From: Streptomyces klenkii
Lineage (GTDB): Bacteria; Actinomycetota; Actinomycetes; Streptomycetales; Streptomycetaceae
Direction: 5' to 3'
DNA: 64,000 nucleotides
Assembly (NCBI RefSeq): GCF_003626645.1
Contig: NZ_RBAM01000014.1
Location: 1-64,000, forward strand
Part shown: in pieces, positions 15,999 through 24,080 of the stretch
Layout: each line of letters begins with the position of its first letter
Numbering within the stretch: the first letter of the stretch is position 1
The notes under the pieces: generated by a model
Database searches by the model: none
What the model was told of the DNA's origin: nothing
Seen by the model: only the letters and a program-made list of their open reading frames with translations
Program-made: the position numbers and the translations under genes

Positions 15999-17441
15999 TC
16001 AGAGGATCGCCCCCGGCGCGTACGCGGCGGCCTCCGGGTGGCGCTTGGCGATCTCCTCGATGCGGGAGACCACGACCCCGGCCTGGGCGGCGGCGGCGCC
16101 GGTGAAGGACAGCTTGTCGGCCATCAGGGCGTCGAGGCCGGCCCGGTCCAGCGGGATCCGCTCGTCGGCGGCGAGCTTGTCGAGGAGCTCGTTGCGCTCG
16201 GCGCCCTGCTCGCGCATGGCGAGCGCGGAGGCCACGGCGTGCTCCTTGATCGCCTCGTGGGCGACCTCGCGGCCGACCCCGGCGCGCACGGCCGCCATCA
16301 GCACCTTGGTCGTGGCGAGGAAGGGCAGGTAGCGGTCCAGCTCACGGGCGACGACGGCCGGGAAGGCGCCGAACTCGTCGAGCACGGTGAGGAAGGTCTC
16401 CATGAGGCCGTCGAGCGCGAAGAACGCGTCCGGCAGGGCCACGCGGCGCACCACGGAGCAGGAGACGTCGCCCTCGTTCCACTGGTCGCCCGCGAGCTCG
16501 CCGGCCATGGAGGCGTAGCCGCGCAGGATGACCATGAGGCCGTTGACGCGCTCGCAGGAGCGGGTGTTCATCTTGTGCGGCATCGCGGAGGAGCCGACCT
16601 GGCCGGGCTTGAAGCCCTCGGTGACCAGCTCGTGCCCGGCCATCAGGCGGATGGTCTTGGCGAGCGAGGAGGGCGCGGCGGCCAGCTGCACGAGGGAGGT
16701 GACGACCTCGTAGTCGAGCGAGCGCGGGTAGACCTGGCCGACGGAGGTGAAGGCCTGCGCGAAGCCGAGGTGGTGGGCGATGCGCCGCTCCAGCTCGTCG
16801 AGCTTGGCTGTCCCTTCAGGTCCTCCGCCGAGGAGGTCGAGCATGTCCTGGGCGGTGCCGACGGGGCCCTTGATGCCGCGCAGCGGGTAGCGGCCGAGGA
16901 GCTCCTCCAGGCGGGCGAAGGCGACGAGGAGCTCGTCGGCGCCGGTGGCGAAGCGCTTGCCGAGGGTGGTGGCCTGGGCGGCGACGTTGTGGGAGCGGCC
17001 GGCCATGACCAGCTCGGCGTTCTCCGCGGCCAGCTTGCCGAGGCGGGCGAGGACGGCGACGGAGCGGTCCCGGACGAGCTCCAGGGACAGCCGGATCTGG
17101 AGCTGCTCGACGTTCTCCGTGAGGTCGCGGGACGTCATGCCCTTGTGGATGTGCTCGTGGCCGGCGAGGGCGTTGAACTCCTCGATGCGGGCCTTCACGT
17201 CGTGCCGGGTGACCTTCTCGCGCTCGGCGATCGAGGCGAGGTCGACCTGGTCGAGGACGCGCTCGTAGTCGGCGAGGGCGGCGTCCGGCACCTCGATCCC
17301 CAGGTCCTTCTGGGCGCGCAGGACGGCGAGCCACAGCCGCCGCTCCAGCGTCACCTTGTACTCGGGGGACCACAGGACGGCCAGCTCGGCGGAGGCGTAG
17401 CGGCCGGCCAGGACATTGGGGATGCGGGGCTTCACAGACAC
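15999..17441 (-). CDS. purB: Adenylosuccinate lyase
   Basis: A 480-residue member of the fumarase/aspartase superfamily. The signature GSSAMPHKMN is present, as are HNVAAQATTLGKRFA and KGMTSRDLTENVEQLQ. The enzyme releases fumarate at two steps: SAICAR to AICAR in purine synthesis, and adenylosuccinate to AMP. The N-terminus VSVKPRIPNVLAGRYAS matches other Streptomyces PurB proteins closely, so GTG 17441 is preferred. GTG 17435 and GTG 17480 are in frame too, and none has a clear ribosome site. The mug gene follows directly, possibly overlapping. Confidence 0.96.
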   Translation of the reverse strand: MSVKPRIPNVLAGRYASAELAVLWSPEYKVTLERRLWLAVLRAQKDLGIEVPDAALADYERVLDQVDLASIAEREKVTRHDVKARIEEFNALAGHEHIHKGMTSRDLTENVEQLQIRLSLELVRDRSVAVLARLGKLAAENAELVMAGRSHNVAAQATTLGKRFATGADELLVAFARLEELLGRYPLRGIKGPVGTAQDMLDLLGGGPEGTAKLDELERRIAHHLGFAQAFTSVGQVYPRSLDYEVVTSLVQLAAAPSSLAKTIRLMAGHELVTEGFKPGQVGSSAMPHKMNTRSCERVNGLMVILRGYASMAGELAGDQWNEGDVSCSVVRRVALPDAFFALDGLMETFLTVLDEFGAFPAVVARELDRYLPFLATTKVLMAAVRAGVGREVAHEAIKEHAVASALAMREQGAERNELLDKLAADERIPLDRAGLDALMADKLSFTGAAAAQAGVVVSRIEEIAKRHPEAAAYAPGAIL

Positions 17442-17506
17442 GCTGCCGAGTCTACTGTCGGTTGTTGCAGACTCCGGCACGGGGCTCGTTCGTAGCTTGC
17501 TACGAG

Positions 17507-17965
17507 CTACGGCGCCGGCTTCAGGGTGTACTCACAGCCCCGGACGGAGCTGCCGCCCTTGTCGGCCGCGACCTGCTTGCCGTCGACCTTGATCACGCAG
17601 GGCGGGGTGGCGAACTTGTCGTCGTGCTCGGGGCCGGTGCCGTAGACGGAGCCGGGGACCAGGGCCAGCAGGACGCCTTCCTCGGGGTCGGTGTCGCGGA
17701 AGATGACGTCGAGGGTCTTCGTCCACGGCAGGGAGACCTGCTCGGTGGCGTTGCGCTCGCGGGCCACGTAGGTGACCTGGGAGGAGCCCGTGCCCAGGAG
17801 CTCGAAAGTCACCCGGCGCACGGCCGGCTCGCCCTGGGCCGCGGCGGCCTGGCGGGGTGCCGCGGCGGCGGCGCCGCTCCCGCCCGTGCCCAGCCCGGTC
17901 CCGCAGCCCGTCACCAGCGTGGCCGCCGTCACGGCCAGCGCCGTCCAGGTGACCGTCTTGCGCAT
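17507..17965 (-). CDS. Small secreted lipoprotein, MmpS-like
   Basis: A 152-residue protein with a lipoprotein signal ending at LVTGC (Cys21). A Gly/Ala/Gln-rich spacer comes next, then a beta-sandwich-like domain: RRVTFELLGTGSSQVTYVAR, then VSLPWTKTLDV. Cys appear in PPCVIKVDG and RGCEYTLKP. The strand pattern resembles MmpS-type and other immunoglobulin-like actinobacterial lipoproteins, whose roles are mostly unknown. It should be anchored to the outer face of the membrane. A perfect inverted repeat at 18010-18037 lies just upstream. Confidence 0.75.
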   Translation of the reverse strand: MRKTVTWTALAVTAATLVTGCGTGLGTGGSGAAAAAPRQAAAAQGEPAVRRVTFELLGTGSSQVTYVARERNATEQVSLPWTKTLDVIFRDTDPEEGVLLALVPGSVYGTGPEHDDKFATPPCVIKVDGKQVAADKGGSSVRGCEYTLKPAP

Positions 17966-18009
17966 GTGTTCCCCCGCATTTCCCCGTGACCCGGTCCGGG
18001 CCCGGAAGC

Positions 18010-18037
18010 ATGATCACTTCCGGCCGACGGTGATCAT
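18010..18037. promoter_or_regulatory. Perfect 8-bp inverted repeat upstream of the lipoprotein gene
   Basis: ATGATCAC (18010-18017) and GTGATCAT (18030-18037) are perfect inverted copies with a 12-bp spacer. They lie 45-72 bp before the start of the minus-strand lipoprotein gene and 41 bp after the stop of the previous gene. The A/T content in the arms suits an operator; a weak terminator is the alternative. Confidence 0.45.
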
Positions 18038-18077
18038 AGTGGGGGTTGCGGGGGTCCCGGCGGGGGCGCGAGGGGGC

Positions 18078-18359
18078 TCAGCGGGGGACTTCCGCGGCGC
18101 CTCCCTCGCGGATGCGGGCGAGCACCCGGCCGTGGAGGGCCGCCAGCCCGTCCCCGGGGACGGGCACCGGGCTGCCCGTGAGGGTGTACCACTCCTCGGC
18201 CCCGGTGTACTGGACGTCGACGCGGGCCTTTCCGCCGGGCAGGGCGGCGGTGGCGACGGTGAGGTCGCCGGTGATGACGCCGACGTCATCGGTCATCGCC
18301 CCGCCCGGTCCGGCGGTCACCTGGTCCACGAAGGGCCCGCCGGGCCGTTCGCCGGTCAC
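18078..18359 (-). CDS. Conserved hypothetical protein of Streptomyces type
   Basis: A protein of about 93 residues with no family I can name. It contains GPFVDQVTAGPGG, VGVITGDLTVATAALPGG, VDVQYTGAEEWYTLTGSPVP and a C-terminal helix LHGRVLARIREGGAAEVPR. The strand-rich body and acidic turn suggest a small cytoplasmic fold. The frame extends to a TTG at 18410 that overlaps the nuclease gene. GTG 18359 and ATG 18296 are other possible starts, none with a strong ribosome site. It follows the secreted HNH nuclease gene closely and may be co-transcribed with it. Confidence 0.55.
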   Translation of the reverse strand: MTGERPGGPFVDQVTAGPGGAMTDDVGVITGDLTVATAALPGGKARVDVQYTGAEEWYTLTGSPVPVPGDGLAALHGRVLARIREGGAAEVPR

Positions 18360-18378
18360 CGGCTGCTGCTCGTGCTGC

Positions 18379-19047
18379 TCATCGGTCGCATGTGTCCAGC
18401 ATGGCAGCAAGGGTGTCCTGCTCGCTCTGGGTCACGCTGAGCTTGTACACGTGCTTGACGTGGGTCCAGGCGCGGGAGTACGAGCACCAGTAGGCGCCCA
18501 GCGGCGGCCGCCACTGGTCCGGGCTCTGGTCGCCCTTGGCGCGGTTGGAGGCGGCGGACACGGCGAACAGCTGAGGGTTGGTCAGGTCGTTGGCGAACCG
18601 CTTGCGCTGGTCGGTGGACCAGGAGTCGGCCCCCGAACGCCAGGCGTTGGCGAGCGGCACCATGTGGTCGATGTCGAGCTGGCCGGCGACCGTGAAGTCC
18701 TTGCCGTCGTAGGCACTGTGCCAGCGGCCGGAGACCGAGCGGCACTGGTCGTCGGTCTTCACGTCCTGGCCGTCGCGGGAGAGGACGACCTCGCGGGTGT
18801 CGCAGGTGCCCATCTGCTTGATCCAGTGGGGGAACTTGGCACGGCTGTAACCGGCCATCGAGTGCGGCAGTTCGACGGTGAGCCCGGCCAGCTCCTCCTT
18901 GGCGACGGACGCCGAGGGGGCCTCCGGCGCGTCGTGCGGCACGGGCGGCGGCGCGGCCGAGGCCGGGGCGGCGGCGGGAGCGAGGGCGGCGGACAGGCAC
19001 AGGGCTGCTGCGGTGGCGGCGCGGCGCCACCGGATTCGTGGGATCAC
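18379..19047 (-). CDS. Secreted HNH endonuclease family protein
   Basis: A 222-residue exported protein. An Arg-rich start and hydrophobic core form a Sec signal (RRAATAAALCLSAALAPAAA, cleaved near APASAA). The mature part has the secreted HNH/DUF1524 pattern: DIDHMVPLANAWRSGA with the catalytic His, then FANDLTNPQLFAVSAASNR followed by AKGD and QWRPP. Four Cys could form disulfides. Such enzymes are non-specific extracellular nucleases for nutrient supply or competition. The GTG at 19047 directly precedes the signal. The gene diverges from the PhoD phosphatase gene, another secreted phosphate-releasing enzyme, so both may belong to phosphate scavenging. Confidence 0.88.
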   Translation of the reverse strand: MIPRIRWRRAATAAALCLSAALAPAAAPASAAPPPVPHDAPEAPSASVAKEELAGLTVELPHSMAGYSRAKFPHWIKQMGTCDTREVVLSRDGQDVKTDDQCRSVSGRWHSAYDGKDFTVAGQLDIDHMVPLANAWRSGADSWSTDQRKRFANDLTNPQLFAVSAASNRAKGDQSPDQWRPPLGAYWCSYSRAWTHVKHVYKLSVTQSEQDTLAAMLDTCDR

Positions 19048-19230
19048 AGACCAACAGATACCGGTAGCCACGCTTTGATACGGGACATATACCCCGGACG
19101 ACGACGTGCCGGGGTGCCCCGTTGACGCCGGGGCCGCGCAAGGCACCTCATGTTCACTGCACGTTCGGCCGCCGGGCACCTCGCGCCGGTAGGAACACAC
19201 CGTCAGGAACACGGAAAGAGGAGGACTTCC

Positions 19231-20802
19231 ATGGCGCACGGGCCCGGGTTCGGCGTGGGCAGACGAGCCGTCCTGCGGGGCGCGGCGGGCGCCGCCGCGG
19301 TCACCGCGCTGCCCGCGGCGGCCGGCACGGCACCGGCCCTGGCGCTGTCCGGGCGGCCGGAGGCGCGGTGGGGCGTGCAGACCGGTGACGTGACGTCCTC
19401 GTCGGGCCTGGTGTGGGTGCGCGCCGACCGGCGCGCCCGGATGATCGTGGAGACCTCGGCCACGGAGTCGTTCCGCAAGGTGCGCCGCATAGCGGGCCCG
19501 CTCGTCGGCCCGGACACGGACTTCACCGGCCGCACGGCGCTGCACGGGCTGCCGCCCGGGGAGCGGATCCACTACCGCGTGCTGCTCGCGGACCCGGACG
19601 ACCCGCGCCGCACCGGCCGCCCGGTCCACGGCACCTTCCGTACGGCGCCCGCCCGCCGCTCGGACGTGCGCTTCCTGTGGTCCGGCGACCTGGCCGGGCA
19701 GGGCTGGGGCATCAACCCCGACCGCGGCGGCTACCGCATCTACGAGCACATGCGCCGCCTCGCACCGGACTTCTTCCTGTGCAGCGGCGACAACATCTAC
19801 GCCGACAACCCCATCGCGCCGTCCGTGACCCTGCCGGACGGCAGCATCTGGCGGAACGTCACCACGGAGGAGAAGGCGAAGGTCGCCGAGACCCTGGCCG
19901 AGTTCCGCGGCGCGTTCCGCTACAACCTCCTGGACACCAACCTGCGCCGTTTCAACGCCGAGGTGCCCACCGTCGTCCAGTGGGACGACCACGAGGTGCA
20001 CAACAACTGGTACCCGGGCCAGCTCCTGGACGACGCGCGCTACGCGGAGAAGAGCGCCGACGCCCTGGCCGCCCGCTCGCGGCGGGCCTTCTCCGAATAC
20101 TTCCCCATCTCCACCCAGCGCGAGGACGGCGACGGCCGCGTCTACCGCGTCCTGCGCCACGGCCCCCTGCTGGACGTGTTCGTGCTGGACATGCGCACGT
20201 ACCGCAACGCGAACTCGCCCGGCCGCACGCCCGACGACACCCAGGGCATCCTGGGCGCCCGCCAGCTGGAGTGGCTCAAGCGGGAGCTGTCGCGCTCGCG
20301 CGCCGTGTGGAAGGTGATCGCCTCCGACATGCCGCTGGGCCTCGTGGTCACCGACGGGCCCGAGAAGTTCGAGGCGGTGGCCCAGGGCGACCCGGGCGCG
20401 CCGCTGGGCCGCGAGCTCCAGATCGCCGAGCTGCTGCGGCACGTCAAGCACCGGCGGATCACCGGCACGGTCTGGCTGACGGCCGACGTGCACTACACCT
20501 CGGCGCAGCACTACGAGCCGGAGCGGGCGGCGTTCAAGGACTTCGCGCCGTTCTGGGAGTTCGTCTCGGGCCCGCTGAACGCGGGCGGCTTCCCGGCGAA
20601 CGCGCTGGACGGCACGTTCGGCCCGCGGCAGGTGTTCCTCAAGGCGCCCGCCACGGCCAACGTCCCGCCCGGGCAGGGCAGTCAGTTCTTCGGCGAGGTG
20701 GCCATCGCGGGCGACAGCGGCGAGCTGACCGTACGGCTGCGGGACGAGGACGGCGCGGTGCTGTTCACCAAGGTGCTCCAGCCGGGGCGCGTCGGACAAT
20801 GA
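19231..20802 (+). CDS. phoD: PhoD-type alkaline phosphatase/phosphodiesterase, Tat-exported
   Basis: A 523-residue secreted metallophosphatase. The N-terminus has a twin-Arg signal (GRRAVLRGAAGAAAVTALPA). A PhoD N-terminal Ig-like domain precedes the catalytic domain. Metal-binding motifs are WSGDLAG, SGDNIYAD, WDDHEVHNN and TADVHYT. PhoD enzymes use Ca and Fe to hydrolyse phosphomono- and diesters, including teichoic acids, outside the cell. ATG 19231 follows a strong AAGAGGAGGA site (19216-19225). The gene is divergent from the secreted HNH nuclease; a nuclease and phosphatase pair is a sensible phosphate-scavenging set. I did not find a clear PHO box. Confidence 0.93.
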   Translation: MAHGPGFGVGRRAVLRGAAGAAAVTALPAAAGTAPALALSGRPEARWGVQTGDVTSSSGLVWVRADRRARMIVETSATESFRKVRRIAGPLVGPDTDFTGRTALHGLPPGERIHYRVLLADPDDPRRTGRPVHGTFRTAPARRSDVRFLWSGDLAGQGWGINPDRGGYRIYEHMRRLAPDFFLCSGDNIYADNPIAPSVTLPDGSIWRNVTTEEKAKVAETLAEFRGAFRYNLLDTNLRRFNAEVPTVVQWDDHEVHNNWYPGQLLDDARYAEKSADALAARSRRAFSEYFPISTQREDGDGRVYRVLRHGPLLDVFVLDMRTYRNANSPGRTPDDTQGILGARQLEWLKRELSRSRAVWKVIASDMPLGLVVTDGPEKFEAVAQGDPGAPLGRELQIAELLRHVKHRRITGTVWLTADVHYTSAQHYEPERAAFKDFAPFWEFVSGPLNAGGFPANALDGTFGPRQVFLKAPATANVPPGQGSQFFGEVAIAGDSGELTVRLRDEDGAVLFTKVLQPGRVGQ

Positions 20803-20972
20803 CCGCACGAAGCCGGTAGGCGTGCCGGGCGGGCCCGGAATCTCGGCTGTCCGCAGCGGCTTCCTCGGCCGTCCGCGGCGTCGTCCTAGCCCGTTCAGCG
20901 TAGCGGGGGTCAGTGACAACAGGGCGCGTCCGGACATCCCTACTCGTCCGAGCGGCATGGCGATCCGGGCCT

Positions 20973-20992
20973 CCCCGCCCTGGAGGGCGGGG
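20973..20992. repeat. Tight hairpin resembling an IS200/IS605 element end
   Basis: CCCCGCCCT (20973-20981) and AGGGCGGGG (20984-20992) form a perfect 9-bp stem with a 2-nt loop. Read on the minus strand it is GAAGCCCCGCCCT.. then GGGGAGG, like terminal hairpins of IS200/IS605 (TnpB) elements. No transposase frame is present, so it would be a solo end. It may instead simply terminate phoD transcription. Confidence 0.4.
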
Positions 20993-21078
20993 CTTCCACG
21001 GCAGGAACGGGGTGACGCCGTCGGCGGCTGGTGGGAAGGTGGGGCTGTCCGGCCGACCCGAGCGGAAGGTGGCTTGCC

Positions 21079-22482
21079 ATGGCCGAGCAGGTGGACGTCG
21101 TCGTCATCGGGCTGGGACCGGGTGGTGAGCACGTCGCTGGCCGGCTCGCGGACGCCGGGCTGAGCGTGGTGGGCGTCGAGGCGGAGCTGGTCGGCGGCGA
21201 GTGCCCGTACTGGGGCTGCGTGCCGAGCAAGATGATGATCCGCGCCGGGAACCTGCTGGCCGAGGCGCGGCGCGTGCCCGGCATGGCGGGGTCCACCGGG
21301 CAGGTCGTGCCCGACTGGGCGCCCGTGGCGGCCCGGATCCGCGACGAGGCCACCGACGACTGGAACGACCAGGTGGCGGCCGACCGCCTCACCGGCAAGG
21401 GCGGCCGCCTGGTCCGCGGGCGCGGCAGGCTCACCGGCCCGCGCCGGGTGGCGGTCGAGGGCGGCACCGGCGACGGCTCGCGGTTCGAGGCCCGGCTGGG
21501 CGTGGTGCTCGCGACGGGCTCGCGGCCGCAGATCCCACCGGTGCCGGGCCTCGCGGACGTGCCCTACTGGACGAACCGGGACGCGGTCTCGGCGAAGGAG
21601 GCGCCGCGCTCGCTGCTCGTGCTCGGCGGCGGCGCGATCGGCCTGGAGGTCGCCCAGGTCTACGCCCGCTTCGGCACGCACATCACGATCGTGGAAGCCA
21701 TGGACCGGCTGGTCCCGGGCGAGGAGCCGGAGGCGGGCGCCCTGCTGGCCGAGGTGCTCGGCCGGGAGGGGCTCGTCCTGCGCACGGGCGCCCGGGCCGC
21801 CGGCGTGCGGCACGAGGGCGACAGGTTCGTGCTCGCGCTGGAGGACGGCACCGAGCTGACGGGAGATCAGCTACTGGTGGCCACCGGCCGCCGCGCGGAC
21901 CTGGCCGGGCTGGGCCTGGAGAGCGTCGGCCTGGACCCCGGCGGGCGGGCCCTCGCCGTCGACGGCCGGATGCAGGCCGCACCCGGGCTGTGGGGCGTGG
22001 GCGACGTGACGGGCCACGGCGCCTTCACGCACGTGGCGATGTACGAGGCGGAGGTCGCCATCCGCGCGATCCTCGGCGAACCCGGCCCCCACGCCGACTA
22101 CCGCGCCCTGCCGCGGGTGACGTTCACCGACCCGGAGATCGGCGCGGTGGGCCTGACCGAGCATCAGGCGCGGGAGAAGGGGCTGCGGGTGCGCACCGGC
22201 CTGTCGCGCGTGCCGTCCTCGGCGCGCGGCTGGATCCACAAGGCCGGCAACGACGGCCTGGTCAAGCTGGTCGAGGACGCGGACCGCGGGGTGCTCGTCG
22301 GAGCGACGACGGCCGGGCCCATGGGCGGCGAGGTGATGTACGGCCTGGCCGTCGCCGTCCAGGCGGAGGTGCCCGTGGAGACGCTGCGGCACATGATCTT
22401 CGCGTACCCGACGTTCCACCGGGGCATCGAGGACGCACTTGCCGACCTCCACGCGCGGGAGTCCATGCCGGACGGGGCGTAG
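21079..22482 (+). CDS. Pyridine nucleotide-disulfide oxidoreductase (class I)
   Basis: A 467-residue flavoprotein of the lipoamide dehydrogenase/mercuric reductase family. The FAD motif is VVIGLGPGGEHVA (residues 8-20), the redox-active pair is GGECPYWGCVPSK (Cys-x4-Cys near residue 45), and the NAD(P) motif is VLGGGAIGLEVAQVY. A second FAD segment is GLWGVGDVTGHGAFTHVA. The C-terminal dimer domain has FAYPTFHRGIEDAL, where dihydrolipoamide dehydrogenases have HAHPT. The active-site base is thus altered and the substrate disulfide unknown. ATG 21079 has GGAAGG upstream (21063-21068). Spacing suggests a single-gene unit. Confidence 0.9.
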   Translation: MAEQVDVVVIGLGPGGEHVAGRLADAGLSVVGVEAELVGGECPYWGCVPSKMMIRAGNLLAEARRVPGMAGSTGQVVPDWAPVAARIRDEATDDWNDQVAADRLTGKGGRLVRGRGRLTGPRRVAVEGGTGDGSRFEARLGVVLATGSRPQIPPVPGLADVPYWTNRDAVSAKEAPRSLLVLGGGAIGLEVAQVYARFGTHITIVEAMDRLVPGEEPEAGALLAEVLGREGLVLRTGARAAGVRHEGDRFVLALEDGTELTGDQLLVATGRRADLAGLGLESVGLDPGGRALAVDGRMQAAPGLWGVGDVTGHGAFTHVAMYEAEVAIRAILGEPGPHADYRALPRVTFTDPEIGAVGLTEHQAREKGLRVRTGLSRVPSSARGWIHKAGNDGLVKLVEDADRGVLVGATTAGPMGGEVMYGLAVAVQAEVPVETLRHMIFAYPTFHRGIEDALADLHARESMPDGA

Positions 22483-22609
22483 ACCCGTACGCAACTGGTT
22501 GCGCTGTCCGCATGGCCGAAAATGGGGCAATTGGCGAGAACGAGTCGATTAACTCACCGGACACGCGCTGTTCGTGATCACGCAACACCCCTCCGTCAGG
22601 GTGGTGCCC

Positions 22610-24004
22610 ATGACGGACGAGACCACTGCGCACCCCCACCGCCCCCATCGCTGGCGGCGGGACATGGTCGAGCTGGCCGCCCTCTTCACCGCGGTCGCCG
22701 CCGCCGACACCGTGGCCGACACCGTCGTCCACGGCTCCGACGGACCCGTGCTCCTCGCCTCCTCGGCCGCCGCCCTGCTCGCCACCACCGCCTTCCACAC
22801 CTGGTGGGCGCGGCGCACCAGCAGCCGCGGCCGCACTCCTCAGCCGAAGCAACCGAAGCAATCGATGCAGCCGGAGCAGCCGGAGCAGCCGCGGCAGGAC
22901 CCCGCCGCGGAAGACGCCACCGGCACCACCCTGTGGCGGATGCGCACGACCGTGCGCGACGAGCCCGGCAGCCTGGCCGCCCTGTGCACGGCTCTGGCCG
23001 GACAGCAGGTCGACATCCTCTCCCTGCAAACGCACCCCCTGGCCGACGGCGTCGTCGACGAACTCCTCCTGCGGGCCCCCGCCGCCCTGGCCGCCGCACA
23101 CCTGGCCGACGCCGCGGCCGCGGGCGGCGGCCGCGAGACCTGGCTGGAGCGGGCCGACGCCCACGACCTCGTGGACGCGCCGACCCGGGTCCTCAACCTC
23201 GCCACCCGTACCGCGCTCGACGCCGCCGAACTCCCGCTCGCACTGCGCCGGCTCTTCGGCCGCTGCACGATCCGCTCCGTGCCCGCCCGCTCGCCGCGCG
23301 GCGGCGGCGAAACCGCCGGGCAGGTCCCGGCGGAAGGGGTGTGGGAGGAGACCGTGATGCGGCTGCGCGACCCCTCCGGCGGCACCATCACCATCGAGCG
23401 CCCGTACCTGCCGTTCACGCCCACCGAATTCGCCCGGGCCCGCGCCCTCGTCGAGCTCGACGCCCGGCTCGGCCCGCGCGTCCCGCCGCGCGCCGACGTC
23501 CTGACCCTGCCCGAAGGCAACGAGATCACCATCCGGCGCGCCGGCGCCGAGGACCTCGCCGCGGCCCGCGCCATGCAGGAGCGCTGCTCCGCCGCGACGC
23601 TCGCCCAGCGCTACCACGGCCCGGCCGGCGACGCCGACCGCTACCTGCGCCACCTGCTGAGCCCGCGCTTCGGCCGCACCCTGGCCGCGTACACCGCGAC
23701 GGGCCGCCTCGTGGCCCTGGGCCACCTGCTGTGGGACGGCGACGAGACGGAGGTCGCCCTGCTCGTCGAGGACGACTGGCAGCGGCGCGGCGTCGGCGGC
23801 GAACTCCTGGGCCGCCTGGTCGAGCTGGCCGTGGCGGACGGCTGCCGCAGCGTCTACGCCGTCACGCGGTCCTCCAACACCGGCATGGTCGCGGCGATGC
23901 GCGCCCTGGACCTGCCGCTGGACTACCAGGTCGAGGAGGGCACGCTCGTCGTCACCGTCCGGCTCGCCCCGGCCCCCGTTCCGGCGCTTCCGCCCGCACC
24001 ATGA
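22610..24004 (+). CDS. ACT-domain/GNAT acetyltransferase with N-terminal hydrophobic segment
   Basis: A 464-residue multidomain protein. Residues about 20-75 carry two hydrophobic stretches, then a Gln/Pro/Lys-rich linker with QPEQPEQP repeats. Residues about 105-180 form an ACT-like amino-acid-binding domain (WRMRTTVRDEPGSLAALCTA). A middle region of about 110 residues is unassigned. Residues about 310-450 are a GNAT fold with the acetyl-CoA loop DDWQRRGVGGELLG. ACT-GNAT proteins are known in actinomycetes as amino-acid-regulated lysine acetyltransferases acting on metabolic enzymes such as acyl-CoA synthetases. ATG 22610 follows AGGGTGG; GTG 22574 is the alternative. The membrane-like start is unusual. 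Confidence 0.82.
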   Translation: MTDETTAHPHRPHRWRRDMVELAALFTAVAAADTVADTVVHGSDGPVLLASSAAALLATTAFHTWWARRTSSRGRTPQPKQPKQSMQPEQPEQPRQDPAAEDATGTTLWRMRTTVRDEPGSLAALCTALAGQQVDILSLQTHPLADGVVDELLLRAPAALAAAHLADAAAAGGGRETWLERADAHDLVDAPTRVLNLATRTALDAAELPLALRRLFGRCTIRSVPARSPRGGGETAGQVPAEGVWEETVMRLRDPSGGTITIERPYLPFTPTEFARARALVELDARLGPRVPPRADVLTLPEGNEITIRRAGAEDLAAARAMQERCSAATLAQRYHGPAGDADRYLRHLLSPRFGRTLAAYTATGRLVALGHLLWDGDETEVALLVEDDWQRRGVGGELLGRLVELAVADGCRSVYAVTRSSNTGMVAAMRALDLPLDYQVEEGTLVVTVRLAPAPVPALPPAP

Positions 24005-24080
24005 CATTCCGCCCGCCCGCCGGCGCCGGACCTGCAAATACCCGGTGACGCGGCGTACTCCTCCGTACGAGGATGTCCGC

